Assembly: GCA_026005055.1 (NCBI GenBank)
Contig: BPKI01000001.1
Coordinates: 372,001 to 436,000, forward strand
Direction of reading: 5' to 3'
DNA: 64,000 nucleotides
DNA from: Lysobacterales bacterium
GTDB lineage: Bacteria > Pseudomonadota > Gammaproteobacteria > Xanthomonadales > BPKI01
Shown here: in pieces, positions 1-9,616 of the stretch
Position numbering within the stretch: position 1 is the stretch's first letter
How the letters are laid out: every line of letters starts with the position of its first letter
Notes under the pieces: generated by a model
What the model was told of the DNA's origin: nothing
Database searches by the model: none
What the model saw: the letters and a program-made list of their open reading frames with translations, nothing else
Made by a program: the position numbers and the translations under genes

Positions 1-80
1 ATGAGCAGGGCGGGCACGCACATGAGCGAGCTCATCGCCATGAGCAGCCCGAGCAGCCTCAACAGGGCGGCGGTGCGCAT
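1..80 (-). CDS. trkH: TrkH potassium uptake protein, N-terminal fragment
   Basis: Only the first 26 codons are in the window; the gene runs off the left edge. The reading starts at an ATG (78-80, complement) and gives a short Arg-containing N-terminus followed by a Leu-rich membrane segment (MRTAALLRLLGLLMAMSSL). It starts 7 bases after the trkA stop codon on the same strand. TrkH is the ion-conducting membrane subunit that pairs with the NAD-binding TrkA. The assignment rests on position after trkA and on the hydrophobic N-terminus, because the selectivity-filter repeats lie outside the window. Confidence 0.75.
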   Translation of the reverse strand, partial: MRTAALLRLLGLLMAMSSLMCVPALL

Positions 81-87
81 CAGGGGG

Positions 88-1464
88 CTAGAGGTAGGTC
101 GCCGCGGTGCGGAACAAGGCCTCGACCGCCGGCAGCTCGCGTTTGTCGGTGAGGAAGAGGATCACGTGATCCTCCGGCTCGATCACCACGTCGTGATGGG
201 CGATGAGCAGCCTTTCGCCGCGGACGATGCCGCCGATGGTGCTGCCCGGCGGCAGCTCGATCTCCTCGATCGCACGCCCCACCACCCGGCTGGTCCGGGC
301 ATCGCCCACCGCCCGCGCCTCGATCGCCTCCGCCGCTCCGCGCCTCAAGGTGTGTACCCTGACCATCGCCCCTTGGCGCACGTGCCCGAGCAGCGCCGAG
401 AGGGTCACGAGCTGCGGGCTGACCGCGATGTCGATCGAGGTGCCTTCGACCAGTTCGGCGTAGGCCGGGCGGTTGATCAGCGAGATCACCCGCTTGCAGC
501 CCATGCGTTTGGCGAGCATCGCCGAGAGGATGTTGGCCTCGTCGTCGTTGGTGAGGGCGCAATAGACGTCGGTCTGGTCGATGTTCTCCTCGCGCAGCAG
601 GTTCTCGTCGGCGCAGTCGCCGACGAGCACGATCGAGTTGACCAGGTCCTCGGCGAGCTGACGCGCCCGCTCCCGCGAGCGCTCGATGACCTTCACGTTG
701 TAATGCGCCTCGAGGCTGCGCGCGAGCGCCCGGCCGATGTTCCCGCCGCCGGCGAGCATCACCCGCCGCGCCGGTTTCTCCACCCGCCGCCATTCGGCCA
801 TCACGGTCATGATGTCGCGGCGGGCGGCGAGGAAGAACACCTCATCATCCTCCATGATCACCGTGTTCCCCTGCGGGATGATCGCCTTGCCGCCGCGAAA
901 GATCGCCGCCACCCGCGCGTCCACCCCGGGCGGCATGTGCTGGCGCAGATCCTTGAGCTCATGGCCGACCAGGGCCCCGCCGGCGAAGGCGCGCACCGCC
1001 ACGAGCTGCGCCCGGCCTTCGGCGAAGTCCACGACCTGAAGCGCGCCGGGATACTCGATCACCCGGCGCACGTGCTCGCACACGAGCTGCTCGGGGCTGA
1101 TCACCACATCCACCGCGGCCGCGCCTCGCCGCATCAGCTCCGGATATTGCACGTACTCGACGCGACGGATGCGGGCGATGCGGGTGGGCACGCGAAAGAG
1201 GGTGTCGGCGACCAGGCAGGCGAGCATGTTGACCTCGTCCTGGCTCGTCACCGCGACCAGGAGATCGCTGTCCTCCGCGCCCGCCTGCGCCAGCACCGAG
1301 GGCAGAGAGGCATGACCGGTGACGGTGCGCAGATCGTGACGCTCGCGCAACTCCGCCAAGCGCTCGGGGTTCTGATCGACGACGGTGATGTCGTTGTTCT
1401 CGGCCACCAGCGCGGTGGCGAGCGAGGAACCCACCTGGCCGGCACCGAGGATGAGGATCTTCAT
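88..1464 (-). CDS. trkA: Trk system potassium uptake regulatory protein TrkA
   Basis: A 458-residue cytoplasmic regulator of Trk potassium channels. It has the full-length duplicated layout: a Rossmann NAD-binding domain at the N-terminus (GAGQVG at residues 7-12, Asp30 ending the second strand), an RCK-C domain at about 140-225, then a second Rossmann domain opening with GGGNIGRALA near 239 and a second RCK-C domain to the end. This matches E. coli TrkA (458 residues). It lies 9 bases downstream of the NtrX-like gene and 7 bases upstream of trkH, so it is probably cotranscribed with both. The start is the ATG immediately preceding the nucleotide-binding strand. Confidence 0.97.
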   Translation of the reverse strand: MKILILGAGQVGSSLATALVAENNDITVVDQNPERLAELRERHDLRTVTGHASLPSVLAQAGAEDSDLLVAVTSQDEVNMLACLVADTLFRVPTRIARIRRVEYVQYPELMRRGAAAVDVVISPEQLVCEHVRRVIEYPGALQVVDFAEGRAQLVAVRAFAGGALVGHELKDLRQHMPPGVDARVAAIFRGGKAIIPQGNTVIMEDDEVFFLAARRDIMTVMAEWRRVEKPARRVMLAGGGNIGRALARSLEAHYNVKVIERSRERARQLAEDLVNSIVLVGDCADENLLREENIDQTDVYCALTNDDEANILSAMLAKRMGCKRVISLINRPAYAELVEGTSIDIAVSPQLVTLSALLGHVRQGAMVRVHTLRRGAAEAIEARAVGDARTSRVVGRAIEEIELPPGSTIGGIVRGERLLIAHHDVVIEPEDHVILFLTDKRELPAVEALFRTAATYL

Positions 1465-1473
1465 CCCTGGCCC

Positions 1474-2859
1474 CTACTCCTCCCGATCGCCGCGCAGCTC
1501 GATGCCGAGATCGCGGAGCTTGCGGTAGAGGTGGGTGCGCTCCATGCCCACCATTCTAGCCAGGCGGGCGACACTGCCGCCGGCGCGGGCGAGGTGATGC
1601 TCGAGGTAGAGGCGTTCGAAGTCCTCCCGCGCCTCGCGCAGCGGCTTGGCGAGCATCGGGCGGGTGATCGCTGCCTCGCGAACGCTCGCGACCCGCTCGC
1701 TCGCCGCACTCGGCCCGATCGCCCGTTCCAGGGCCGCGACATCCACCGTACCCGAGCCGGAGAGCAGCAATCGCTGCACCACCAGCCGCAGCTCGCGCAG
1801 GTTGCCCGGGAAGGGATGACGCTTCAGCCGCTCGGCCGCCTCCGGACTGAGCTCGCGCATGGGCAGAGCGTCGCGGCGGGCGAAGAACGCGGCGAAGTGG
1901 CGGTAGAGCGCCGGTAGATCCTCGCTGCGCTCCCTCAAGGGCGGCACCAGCAACGAGACCACGTTGATCTGGTAGTAAAGCTCCGGACGCAGCCGACCGC
2001 TGCGCAACAGGTCGTCGGGATCGTGCTCGGTGGCGACCACCAAGCGCGCCTCAAGCCTGAGCGGCGTGACCCCGCCGAGCCGAAGCACGCTGCCCCGCTC
2101 GAGCGCGCCGGCGAGGCGCAGCTGGACCTCCGGCTCGAGCCCCGCGAGCTCCTCGATGTAGAGCATCCCGCCCGCCGCCTGTTCGATGAGCCCGAAGTGC
2201 ACGCTTCCGTCCTCGCTCTCCCGGCCGAACAGGGGCGCGAGCTGCTCCCGACCCGCCGCCGCCGGATCGAAGGTGACGAAAGGACCCTCGGCGCGCGCGC
2301 TGCGCTCGTGCAGGTAGCGCGCCAAAGTCTCCTTGCCGGTGCCCGCCTCGCCGCGCAGCAGCAGCGGGGTGTTGAGAGCGGAAAGACGCTCGAGCTGACC
2401 GCGGAGGCCGATCATCGCCGGCGAGTGACCGATCGGCTGCAGATCGGGCAGCCCACGGCGCAGCTCCGCCACCGTGCGCTTCAGACGGTGCGCCTCGAGG
2501 CCGCGCTCCACGGCGAGCAGCAGCTTGGCCAGGGAAACCGGCTTCTCGATGAAATCCCAAGCGCCGAAGCGGGTCGCCTCGACCGCGGTCTCGATGGTGC
2601 CATGCCCGCTCATCATCACCACCGCGAAAGGCAGGCCCTCGGAGCCAGTGCTCCACTCGCGAAGGAGCGAGAGCCCGTCCTCGCCGGGCAGCCAGACGTC
2701 GAGCAGCACCAAATCCGGCCGCTGACGCCGCACCGCCTCGCGCGCCGAGGGCGCATCCTCGGCCAAGGCGACCTGATAGCCCTCATCGCGCAGGATCTCC
2801 CCGACCCACTCGCGAATGCCGGGCTCGTCGTCGACGATGAGGATGTGCGCGGAAGGCAT
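1474..2859 (-). CDS. ntrX: NtrX-like response regulator with AAA domain lacking GAFTGA
   Basis: A 461-residue response regulator: receiver domain (acidic pair D10/D11, phosphoacceptor Asp54, conserved Lys in IEKP), central AAA+ domain with Walker A GEAGTGKE, and a C-terminal Fis-type helix-turn-helix ending near RTHLYRKLRDLGIE. It is 90 bases downstream of an NtrY-type kinase, which is its expected partner. The sigma-54 contact loop GAFTGA, normally between ELFG and FEQA, is absent: the text reads LFGRESEDGSVHFGLIEQA. The Walker B segment reads LYIEE where most family members have an Asp before the Glu. Sigma-54 activation is therefore doubtful; it may act with sigma-70 or as a DNA-binding regulator only. 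The NtrX name follows context and domain order. Confidence 0.9.
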   Translation of the reverse strand: MPSAHILIVDDEPGIREWVGEILRDEGYQVALAEDAPSAREAVRRQRPDLVLLDVWLPGEDGLSLLREWSTGSEGLPFAVVMMSGHGTIETAVEATRFGAWDFIEKPVSLAKLLLAVERGLEAHRLKRTVAELRRGLPDLQPIGHSPAMIGLRGQLERLSALNTPLLLRGEAGTGKETLARYLHERSARAEGPFVTFDPAAAGREQLAPLFGRESEDGSVHFGLIEQAAGGMLYIEELAGLEPEVQLRLAGALERGSVLRLGGVTPLRLEARLVVATEHDPDDLLRSGRLRPELYYQINVVSLLVPPLRERSEDLPALYRHFAAFFARRDALPMRELSPEAAERLKRHPFPGNLRELRLVVQRLLLSGSGTVDVAALERAIGPSAASERVASVREAAITRPMLAKPLREAREDFERLYLEHHLARAGGSVARLARMVGMERTHLYRKLRDLGIELRGDREE

Positions 2860-2949
2860 CGGCTCAGACCGCCCCTTTTCGCCGCCAACTGTCGCGTCGC
2901 CGCAACAAGAATGCCCCAGTTTGCGCCGGAATGGGCGACCGCAAGGCGG

Positions 2950-5070
2950 CTAGAGCGGGAGGAACAGGCTGAACACCGCGCCGCCTCCGGGGCGCTGAGC
3001 CGCCTCGAGGAAACCGCCGTGCTCCTCGGCGATGCGTTTGCTGATCGCGAGTCCGAGGCCGGCGCCGCGCGGCTTGGCGCTTCGGTAAGGCTCGAACCAG
3101 GAGGCATCGAAGCCCGGCGGCAGGCCGGCGCCGCGATCGGCCACGTCCAGCCGCAGGAAGGGGCGACCCTCGCGCTCCACCCTGGCCACGGCCAGGCGCA
3201 GCGACTTGCTGGCGCTGTTCTCCTGCGCCTCGATGGCGTTCTTGATCAGGTTGTGCAGCACCTGCCGCAGCCGGACCGGATCGGCCGACACCGGCGGGAG
3301 CGACGCCGGGAGCTCGCGCTCGATCGCGAGCGATGCATCGTGCTCGTAAAGCGCCAGCACCTCATCGACCAGCGCCGCCAGCGACACGGGCTGGCGGCGC
3401 GGCGGCTGCGCGCGGGCGTATTCGGCGAAGCCCTCGACCATGCTGCGCATGGCCTCGACCTGGCTCACGATGGTGCGGGCGGCGCGCTCGAGCAGCTCGC
3501 GATCGGCGGCCTCGAGCCGGGGCGCGAGCTTGAGCTGCACCCGCTCCGCCGCGAGCTGGATCGGCATCAGCGGATTCTTGATCTCGTGCGCCAGGCGACG
3601 CGCCACCTCGGCCCAGGCCGCATCGCGCTGCGCCCGCTCGAGCACCGTGCGATCATCCACGATCACGACCATGCCCTCGCGCTCGCCGCGCAGGCGGGCA
3701 CCGCGCACCATCAGGATCTGCCGCTCCTCGCCGCGCGCGATCTGGACCTCCTCCTGCCAACGCAAGGCGCCCTCGCGGAAGCGGGAAAGCAAGGTGCGAA
3801 GCAAGGGTTCGAGCTCGCTGCCGAGCTCGGCCAGCGCCGCGAGCGGGCGACCGAGGAAAGGCTCGAGGGAGTGGCGAAGCACACTCGCGGCCGCGGGATT
3901 GGCCGACATGAGCCGCTCCTCGCCGTCGATGCCGAGCACCCCGGTCTCGAGGCTCGCGAGCAGGGCATCGAGCTCGTCGCGGCGCGCCGCCGCCGCGCGC
4001 TCGCTCGCCGCGAGCCGAGCGGTGAGGGCTCCGAGCTCCTCCGCCATCCGGTTGAAGGAGCGAGCGAGGAAGGCGAGCTCGTCCTGCCCCTCGACGGGCA
4101 AAGATACGTCGAATCGCCCTTCCGCCACCCGCTCCGTGGCCTCGGCGAGACGACCGATCGGCGAGGTGATCCGACCGGTCAGCGCGATCGCGGCGAAGAG
4201 AGCGACGAGCAACGCAAAAAGCAGTACCAGACTGAGCACCAGCCCGAAGGTGAGCTTGAGCGAGTCGCGCATGAAGCTCAGGCGCTGGTAGCCGACCGAG
4301 GCCCGCTCGAGCCCGGCGAGCGGGGCGGCGAGCGATTCGGGCAGCAAGCGCACGAGCTGAAGGACCGGCTGACCGCTGCCGCCGAGCCGTCGCGCCAGGC
4401 GCAAGGCGAGGGTGCCGGCCAATGGCTCGGCCAGGCTCAGGCGACCCGTCGCGGAGAGCAGGAGGTTGTGAGCCTCGTCGGGAAAGAGCGGGGCCACCAA
4501 CCTCGGATCACTGCTCTCCAGGGCGAGAATCGCAGCGGGCGGCTGGTAGAGGAGCCACTGGCTCGCACCGCCGCGGTCGGCGAATTCGGCCAGCACCCCG
4601 CGCGCGACACTCGTGGGCAAGCCCTGAAGCCGCGCCGCGGCGTCTTCGAGTTCGGCTTCGGCCTGGAGCAGTCGCTCTTCGATCAGCGCGCGGCCCAGGA
4701 CGAGGCCGTCGCCGAGAGCCGCCTCGATCGAGACGTCGAACCAACGGTCGATGCTTCCATGGATCGCGCGCAGCGCGAAGGCGTAGCTCAAGGCGAGCGG
4801 CGGCAGCACGAGCAGGAGCAGCACGCCGAGGAGACGCCGCGCCAATCGCGCTCCCGGAACGCCCCGGCGAGCCGCGCGCCAGAGCGCGAGCAGGCGTCCG
4901 AGGATGAGGACGGCGAGCACCGCCACCGCCAGCGCGGCGGCGAGCGCCACCGGTCCGAACCAGCCTTCCCCGCTCGCCCTGCCCTCGGTGGTGGTCAGCG
5001 CGAGCCACAGCAGCGCTGCGAACAGCCCCGTGAAGGCGACGGCGGCGAGTGGGCCGCGCCAGCTTCTCAC
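2950..5070 (-). CDS. ntrY: NtrY-type membrane sensor histidine kinase
   Basis: A 706-residue sensor kinase. It has three N-terminal hydrophobic segments (about 8-25, 38-60, 80-100), a periplasmic stretch, another membrane segment (about 275-298), HAMP (about 299-350), a PAS-like region (365-480), a dimerisation/phosphoacceptor domain with His495 in RRLAHEIKNP, and a GHKL ATPase domain (N-box around N607-N611, DRGAGL near 645, GAGLGL near 669). The start is a GTG at 5070 whose last two bases overlap the TGA of the upstream DUF4390 gene (GTGA), preceded by GGAG at a 6-base spacing. A much longer open frame exists upstream but would overlap that gene and has no family support. It probably phosphorylates the downstream NtrX-like regulator. 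Confidence 0.92.
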   Translation of the reverse strand: MRSWRGPLAAVAFTGLFAALLWLALTTTEGRASGEGWFGPVALAAALAVAVLAVLILGRLLALWRAARRGVPGARLARRLLGVLLLLVLPPLALSYAFALRAIHGSIDRWFDVSIEAALGDGLVLGRALIEERLLQAEAELEDAAARLQGLPTSVARGVLAEFADRGGASQWLLYQPPAAILALESSDPRLVAPLFPDEAHNLLLSATGRLSLAEPLAGTLALRLARRLGGSGQPVLQLVRLLPESLAAPLAGLERASVGYQRLSFMRDSLKLTFGLVLSLVLLFALLVALFAAIALTGRITSPIGRLAEATERVAEGRFDVSLPVEGQDELAFLARSFNRMAEELGALTARLAASERAAAARRDELDALLASLETGVLGIDGEERLMSANPAAASVLRHSLEPFLGRPLAALAELGSELEPLLRTLLSRFREGALRWQEEVQIARGEERQILMVRGARLRGEREGMVVIVDDRTVLERAQRDAAWAEVARRLAHEIKNPLMPIQLAAERVQLKLAPRLEAADRELLERAARTIVSQVEAMRSMVEGFAEYARAQPPRRQPVSLAALVDEVLALYEHDASLAIERELPASLPPVSADPVRLRQVLHNLIKNAIEAQENSASKSLRLAVARVEREGRPFLRLDVADRGAGLPPGFDASWFEPYRSAKPRGAGLGLAISKRIAEEHGGFLEAAQRPGGGAVFSLFLPL

Positions 5071-5585
5071 CGGGAACTCCGTGCGCCTGGAAGGAGGAAT
5101 CGCGCTGCCAGTCGCCACTCGGGATCGAGAAGCGCCGGCAACTGAAGCGGCGGCGGCAGCGCCTCTCGCACCAGCCGGACCCGAAGTCCGAGCGGCGACT
5201 CCTCTGCCGGCCCGAGCACAAACTCCTGCTGCTCGACCGCGGCGAGCAGAGCGTTGAGATGCTGGAAGCTGCGCCCGCCGCTTTGGCCCTCTTCCTCGAG
5301 AACGTAGCGCCGAAGCAGCGGTGAGCGCTGCAGCCGTAGCCGGCGCACCAGCCGCTGCCCGCGCGCCGGCTCGAGCGACCATTCGATGGTGAGCGGAATG
5401 CCATGCTCGAGGGCGGCCCGGATCGGTGGTGAGGGTTCGAGTCCGAGCCGCACCCTGAGGATCGGTGGCTCCCCTGGGACTCGAGCGAACTCGCGCAGGA
5501 CGATGCGAGACGTGGCCTCCGGCTCAGGGGCGCAGGCCGCCAGGGCGAGCAGCATCGCGCTCGAGCAGAGCCATGAAGAAACCAT
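5067..5585 (-). CDS. DUF4390 family lipoprotein
   Basis: A 172-residue protein of the DUF4390 family, which often sits between rsmB and ntrY in Gamma- and Betaproteobacteria; its biochemical role is unknown. The chosen ATG (5585) gives a signal peptide ending in a lipobox (LALAAC), so it is probably a lipoprotein. The ATG lies inside the 3' end of rsmB (62-base overlap), and the stop overlaps the GTG of ntrY, so translation of all three is probably coupled. The open frame continues upstream of 5585 but that part is antifamilial sequence read inside rsmB. A second ATG at 5555 would start just before the lipobox and is less likely. Confidence 0.82.
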   Translation of the reverse strand: MVSSWLCSSAMLLALAACAPEPEATSRIVLREFARVPGEPPILRVRLGLEPSPPIRAALEHGIPLTIEWSLEPARGQRLVRRLRLQRSPLLRRYVLEEEGQSGGRSFQHLNALLAAVEQQEFVLGPAEESPLGLRVRLVREALPPPLQLPALLDPEWRLAARFLLPGARSSR

Positions 5586-6876
5586 CCATCGCCCCTTCGC
5601 CAGGGAGGATTTGCCAGCCCGGCCCCAGCGGCCGGCCCACGGGCAGGCGAAGCGGCAGCGCGCGGGCGTCGGGATGCCGATCCAGGAACGCGCCGACGAG
5701 CCGATCGTTTTCATCGCGCAGCACCGAACAAGTGGCATAGAGTAGCCTGCCGCCCGGCGCGAGCAGCGGCCAGAGGGCCTCGAGCAGCGCGCTCTGGCGG
5801 CCCATGAGCGCGGCGAGGTCCCCGGGCTGTCGGTGGAGCAAAACGTCCGGCTGACGGCGGACCACGCCCGTGGCCGAGCAAGGTGCGTCGATCAGGATCC
5901 GGTCGTAAGGCTCTCCGTCCCAGAAGGATTCCGCACGGGTGGCATCTGCTTGCAGGACCCGCGCCTCAAGCCCCAATCGCGCGAGGTTCTCGCGCAGGCG
6001 AGCAAGCCGCGCCGGATCGGATTCGACCGCGGTGAGCTTGAGCTCGGTGGCAGCCAGCAGGGCGGCGGCCTTGCCTCCGGGGGCAGCGCAAGCATCGAGC
6101 ACTCTCGCCCCGGGGAAAGGCGAGAGCAGCTCGGCCGCCCACTGACCGGCTCCATCCTGGACCGCGAACCAGCCCTCGTCATAGCCGGGCAAGGTGCGCG
6201 GATCGAGACTCTCCGGCAGGCGAAGCGCATCCGCGAGATGGGCATCGGCCTCAGCCTCGATGCCGCGCGCGGCGAGGGCGGAAAGCAGCGTCTCGCGCTG
6301 GCTCCGGCGGCGATTGACCCGCAGCCACAGCGGCGCGGGCTTGCGGTTCTCTTCCATGATCGCCGCCGCGGTCGCCTCGCCCCAGTCTGCGGCGAGCCGT
6401 TCGCTCAGCCAGCGCGGATGGCCGAGGCGGGCTTCCGGATCCTTTGCGATCGCGGCGAGGAGGGTCTCTCGTTCGCGCAGGAAGCGGCGCAGAACGGCGT
6501 TGACGAGGGCCACGAGCCGAGGCCGTCCGAGGACCCGGGCCGCCTCGGCGGTCGCCGCCACCGCGGCGTGAGGGGGCAGCGCAAGTTCCTCCAACTGCGC
6601 AAGACCCAGGTGGAGCAAGGCGAGGACGGGATCCGCGCGGCCCGAGTGCGGGCGCCGGAGCAGCGTTCGGAGCAGGGCCCGGTGGCGGAAGTGGGCGCGC
6701 AGCGAGGCGAAGAGCAGCGCCGAGAGGAAGGCTCGATCCCGCGCCTCGGACAGAGGCTCGCGCGCCTGCGCCAAGGCATCGCGCAGCGAGGCGCCGCGGT
6801 GGACGCGCATGAGCGCCTCGGCGGCGAGCGCGCGCAGCGAGGCGCCCCGCTCAGCGTCGGAGCCTCGGTCGGCCAT
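5524..6876 (-). CDS. rsmB: 16S rRNA (cytosine(967)-C(5))-methyltransferase RsmB
   Basis: A 450-residue m5C methyltransferase acting on 16S rRNA C967 with S-adenosylmethionine. The first ~140 residues form a NusB-like RNA-binding domain (Ala/Leu/Arg helices); the C-terminal part is the Rossmann methyltransferase with the SAM loop [10 protein letters not shown], the DAPCSATG motif and the second catalytic-cysteine motif ATCSV. The start is the ATG at 6876, which overlaps the end of fmt by 26 bases; the frame stays open upstream within fmt but that part has no family resemblance. It sits in the usual def-fmt-rsmB order. Confidence 0.96.
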   Translation of the reverse strand: MADRGSDAERGASLRALAAEALMRVHRGASLRDALAQAREPLSEARDRAFLSALLFASLRAHFRHRALLRTLLRRPHSGRADPVLALLHLGLAQLEELALPPHAAVAATAEAARVLGRPRLVALVNAVLRRFLRERETLLAAIAKDPEARLGHPRWLSERLAADWGEATAAAIMEENRKPAPLWLRVNRRRSQRETLLSALAARGIEAEADAHLADALRLPESLDPRTLPGYDEGWFAVQDGAGQWAAELLSPFPGARVLDACAAPGGKAAALLAATELKLTAVESDPARLARLRENLARLGLEARVLQADATRAESFWDGEPYDRILIDAPCSATGVVRRQPDVLLHRQPGDLAALMGRQSALLEALWPLLAPGGRLLYATCSVLRDENDRLVGAFLDRHPDARALPLRLPVGRPLGPGWQILPGEGAMDGFFMALLERDAARPGGLRP

Positions 6877-7783
6877 TGAGGTAATCCGCTGCGCTGAGCA
6901 CGCGCCCACCGGGGCGTTGCAAGGCAAGGATGCGCAGCACCCCGCTGCCACAGGCAAGGTCGATGCCCTCGCCGGAAGCCGCCAGAATCGTCCCGGGCTC
7001 GCCGAGCCCGGGCTCGGCCGGCAGCGCGACGGCTTCGAGCACCCGCACCCGCTCCCCGCCAAGCTCAATCTCGGCGACCGGCCAAGGCTGGAAGGCGCGC
7101 ACCCGGCGCGCCAGAAGCGCCGCGGGCTCGCGGGGATCGAGGAGCGCTTCCTCCTTGGACAGCTTGCGCGCGTAACGGACCCCTTCTTGCGGTTGCGGTT
7201 GCGAAGCAGGCACGGCACCCGCTGCCAGCTTTTCCACGTGCTCGGCGAGGAGCTCGGCTCCGATCTCGGCGAGCCGGGCCTCGAGGGTGGCCGTGGTGTC
7301 GGTGGGCAGGATCGGCTCGCGCCGACACGCGATGACCGGGCCCGTATCGAGACCGCGCTCCATCTGCATCAGGCAAACGCCCGTCTCGGCATCACCCGCC
7401 TCGATCGCCCGGGCCACCGGCGCCGCCCCGCGCCAGCGCGGGAGCAGCGAGGCGTGCAGGTTCCAGCAGCCGAAGCGGGGCACCGCGAGGATCGGAGAAG
7501 GCAGGATCAGACCATAGGCCACCACCACCATCAGATCGGGCGCGAGGGCGGAGAGCGCGGCGACTTCCGCCTCGCCGAGGCGCTCGGGCTCGCGCACCTC
7601 GATCCCGGCGGCGAGCGCCGCTTCCTTGACCGGGCTCGCCCGGAGACGCCGTCCGCGGCCGGCAGGACGATCCGGCTGGGTGTAGACCGCGAGCACCCGG
7701 TTCGGCCCGGCCAGGAGGCGGCGCAGGGATGGCACCGCGAAGGCCGGGGTGCCGGCGAAGACCAGACGCAGGCTTTCGGCCAA
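6851..7783 (-). CDS. fmt: methionyl-tRNA formyltransferase Fmt
   Basis: A 310-residue enzyme that formylates the initiator Met-tRNA with 10-formyl-tetrahydrofolate. The N-terminal formyltransferase domain has the catalytic Asn108, His110 and Asp146 with the signature [11 protein letters not shown] at 112-122; the C-terminal OB-fold domain begins near residue 210. Length is typical. It lies 8 bases after def, the enzyme that later removes the formyl group, and overlaps rsmB by 26 bases. Confidence 0.98.
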   Translation of the reverse strand: MAESLRLVFAGTPAFAVPSLRRLLAGPNRVLAVYTQPDRPAGRGRRLRASPVKEAALAAGIEVREPERLGEAEVAALSALAPDLMVVVAYGLILPSPILAVPRFGCWNLHASLLPRWRGAAPVARAIEAGDAETGVCLMQMERGLDTGPVIACRREPILPTDTTATLEARLAEIGAELLAEHVEKLAAGAVPASQPQPQEGVRYARKLSKEEALLDPREPAALLARRVRAFQPWPVAEIELGGERVRVLEAVALPAEPGLGEPGTILAASGEGIDLACGSGVLRILALQRPGGRVLSAADYLNGRPRLRR

Positions 7784-7791
7784 GGTCGGAC

Positions 7792-8316
7792 TCAGCGGGT
7801 CTGGGCCGCGTCCCGCTCTTCGAGACGGCGCTGCTTGGCCAGGCGCTTGCGCAGCATCTCACGCTTGAGCGGCGAGAGGTAATCCACGAAGAGCCGGCCC
7901 TCCAAGTGATCCATCTCGTGCTGGATGCACACCGCGAGCAGGCCCTCGGCCTCCATCTCGAAGGTCTCGCCTTCCGCGTCCTGGGCCCTCAGGCGGATGC
8001 GCTCGGCGCGCTCGACCTCGGCGCGAATCTCGGGCACCGAGAGACAGCCTTCCTCGCAACGCTGGCGGCCCTCGCGGGCGAGGATCACCGGGTTCACCAG
8101 CACCAGCCGCCCCGAGCCATCCTCCGAGAGATCGGCGACGATCACCCGCCGGTGGACGTCGATCTGGGTGGCCGCCAAGCCGATGCCGCGCGCGGCGTAC
8201 ATGGTGTCGAACATGTCCTCGACCAATTCGCCGAGCTCGCGGTCGAAGCGCTCCACCGGCTGCGCCCGAATGCGCAGCCTAGGGTCGGGAAATTCGAGGA
8301 TGGTTCGCAGAGCCAT
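7792..8316 (-). CDS. def: peptide deformylase
   Basis: A 174-residue metallohydrolase removing the N-formyl group from nascent proteins. All three motifs are present: GIGLAATQ (44-51), EEGCLS with metal ligand Cys91, and QHEMDHLEG with metal ligands His133 and His137 and catalytic Glu134. The ATG at 8316 gives the usual N-terminus ([15 protein letters not shown]); an open extension of 16 codons upstream is unlike the family. It is the first gene of the minus-strand run and is divergent from the lysM gene. A TACAAT box at 8323-8328 (complement) ends only 7 bases before the ATG, with no clear -35 or Shine-Dalgarno, so a leaderless transcript is possible. Confidence 0.98.
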   Translation of the reverse strand: MALRTILEFPDPRLRIRAQPVERFDRELGELVEDMFDTMYAARGIGLAATQIDVHRRVIVADLSEDGSGRLVLVNPVILAREGRQRCEEGCLSVPEIRAEVERAERIRLRAQDAEGETFEMEAEGLLAVCIQHEMDHLEGRLFVDYLSPLKREMLRKRLAKQRRLEERDAAQTR

Positions 8317-8357
8317 GCCCGAATTGTATCCGCTCTCCCTCCTCCGAGGCACACCTC

Positions 8358-8388
8358 GTGACACTTGCGCATGGTTTTCCGTTACACT
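8358..8388 (+). promoter_or_regulatory. candidate promoter of the lysM-dprA operon
   Basis: GTGACA at 8358-8363 (one mismatch to the -35 consensus) and TACACT at 8383-8388 as -10, separated by 19 bases, lie about 35 bases before the lysM start in the divergent def/lysM spacer. The spacing is longer than ideal, so this is tentative. Confidence 0.3.
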
Positions 8389-8421
8389 CGGAAATCGCGG
8401 GGATTCAGGGAATTGCCAGCC

Positions 8422-9600
8422 ATGTTGAAGTCATCGCTTGCATTTCTTTCGGGGGCCTTGCTCACGCTTGCGCTCGCGCTTCCAGCCACCGAGCTCAAGC
8501 CGGGGCATCCGGAAACCTACGTCGTCCAGAAAGGCGACACCCTCTGGGACATCGCCGGGCGATTCCTGAGCAAGCCTTGGCTGTGGCCGGAGATCTGGCA
8601 AGCCAATCCCCAGATCGAGAATCCGCATCTCATTTATCCGGGCGATGTGCTCACTCTGGTCTATGACGCCGAGGGCCGCGCCCGCCTGGTGCACGGCACC
8701 CGCAAGCTCTCGCCGCAAATCCGCTCCGAGCCGCTCGAATCGGCGATCAAGCCGGTGCCGCTTGGGGATATCGAGGGCTTCCTCAAGCGTTTCCGCGTCC
8801 TCGGGGAAGACTGGTCGAAACTGCCCTACGTCGTCGCCCTCGAGGAGAATCGCCTTCGCTCGGCGAACGGTCAGCTGGTGCACGTCCGGCAGATGTATGC
8901 CGACGCGCAGGTGGGGCAGGACTACGCCATCGTCCGCCCCACCGCCGTTTATCGCGACGTGCCGACCAACTACCCCTGGAGCATCCCCAAGCGCCGGATG
9001 AAGCGCGAGCGTTGGGACGGCAAGGAGTCCTTCACCCTGTCCGACGGGCTCTACTGGGTGTTCAAGAACCGCGAGTGGTGGGACAACGTGACCACGCTCG
9101 GCTATGAAGCGGTCGAAGTGGGCACCGCACGGGTGGCGAGCGTCGGCGAGGTGAGCTCTTTGCTCGTGCTCTCGTCGTGGGACGGGATCAAGGCGGGCGA
9201 TCTGATCGTTCCGATCGAGCGCCAGCCCTTCGACTTCACCTACTACCCGCACGCGCCCGAAAGGGTTCCCGAGAACATGCGCGTGCTCGCGCTCACCGAG
9301 GCCGTCCGTTTCGTCGGCCACAAGCAGGTCGTCGCGATCAACAAGGGTGCGCGCGACGGTGTGGCCAATGGGCAGGTGTATTTCGCCCACACCGACGGAC
9401 AGGTGATCAACGATCGCGTCCGCTACGCCAGCAACGATCTGCGCACCGTCTTCCGGCCGAGCAAGGACGATGTGAAGCTGCCGGACACCTACAACGGCAC
9501 GGTGATGATCTTCAAGACCTTCGATCACGTGAGTTACGGCATCGTCATGGACGGCATCCGACCGGTGAAGCTGCTCGACCGGCTCGCCGCCCCGCTCTGA
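8422..9600 (+). CDS. secreted LysM peptidoglycan-binding domain protein
   Basis: A 392-residue exported protein. The ATG at 8422 begins a signal peptide ([20 protein letters not shown]). A LysM domain follows at about residues 32-78 ([17 protein letters not shown] ... [13 protein letters not shown]), which binds N-acetylglucosamine in peptidoglycan. The remaining 300 residues are the long C-terminal region seen in LysM proteins found next to dprA in Gammaproteobacteria; its function is unknown. It is the first gene of a plus-strand run with dprA 16 bases downstream. It is likely a periplasmic cell-wall-associated protein. Confidence 0.93.
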   Translation: MLKSSLAFLSGALLTLALALPATELKPGHPETYVVQKGDTLWDIAGRFLSKPWLWPEIWQANPQIENPHLIYPGDVLTLVYDAEGRARLVHGTRKLSPQIRSEPLESAIKPVPLGDIEGFLKRFRVLGEDWSKLPYVVALEENRLRSANGQLVHVRQMYADAQVGQDYAIVRPTAVYRDVPTNYPWSIPKRRMKRERWDGKESFTLSDGLYWVFKNREWWDNVTTLGYEAVEVGTARVASVGEVSSLLVLSSWDGIKAGDLIVPIERQPFDFTYYPHAPERVPENMRVLALTEAVRFVGHKQVVAINKGARDGVANGQVYFAHTDGQVINDRVRYASNDLRTVFRPSKDDVKLPDTYNGTVMIFKTFDHVSYGIVMDGIRPVKLLDRLAAPL

Positions 9601-9616
9601 GCCGCGCCAGAGCGCG

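Noticed and set aside
1-1917. Plus-strand 638-codon open frame opposite trkA
   Set aside because: It lies antisense to a complete TrkA and part of the NtrX-like gene, with His/Arg-rich shadow composition.
2023-5145. Plus-strand 1040-codon open frame opposite ntrX-ntrY
   Set aside because: Composition is Arg/Glu/Gln rich without domains, and it covers three clear minus-strand genes.
5071-5382. 104-codon N-terminal extension of NtrY
   Set aside because: It overlaps the DUF4390 gene, is Ala/Arg-rich without membrane character, and a GTG with ribosome site at 5070 explains the start.
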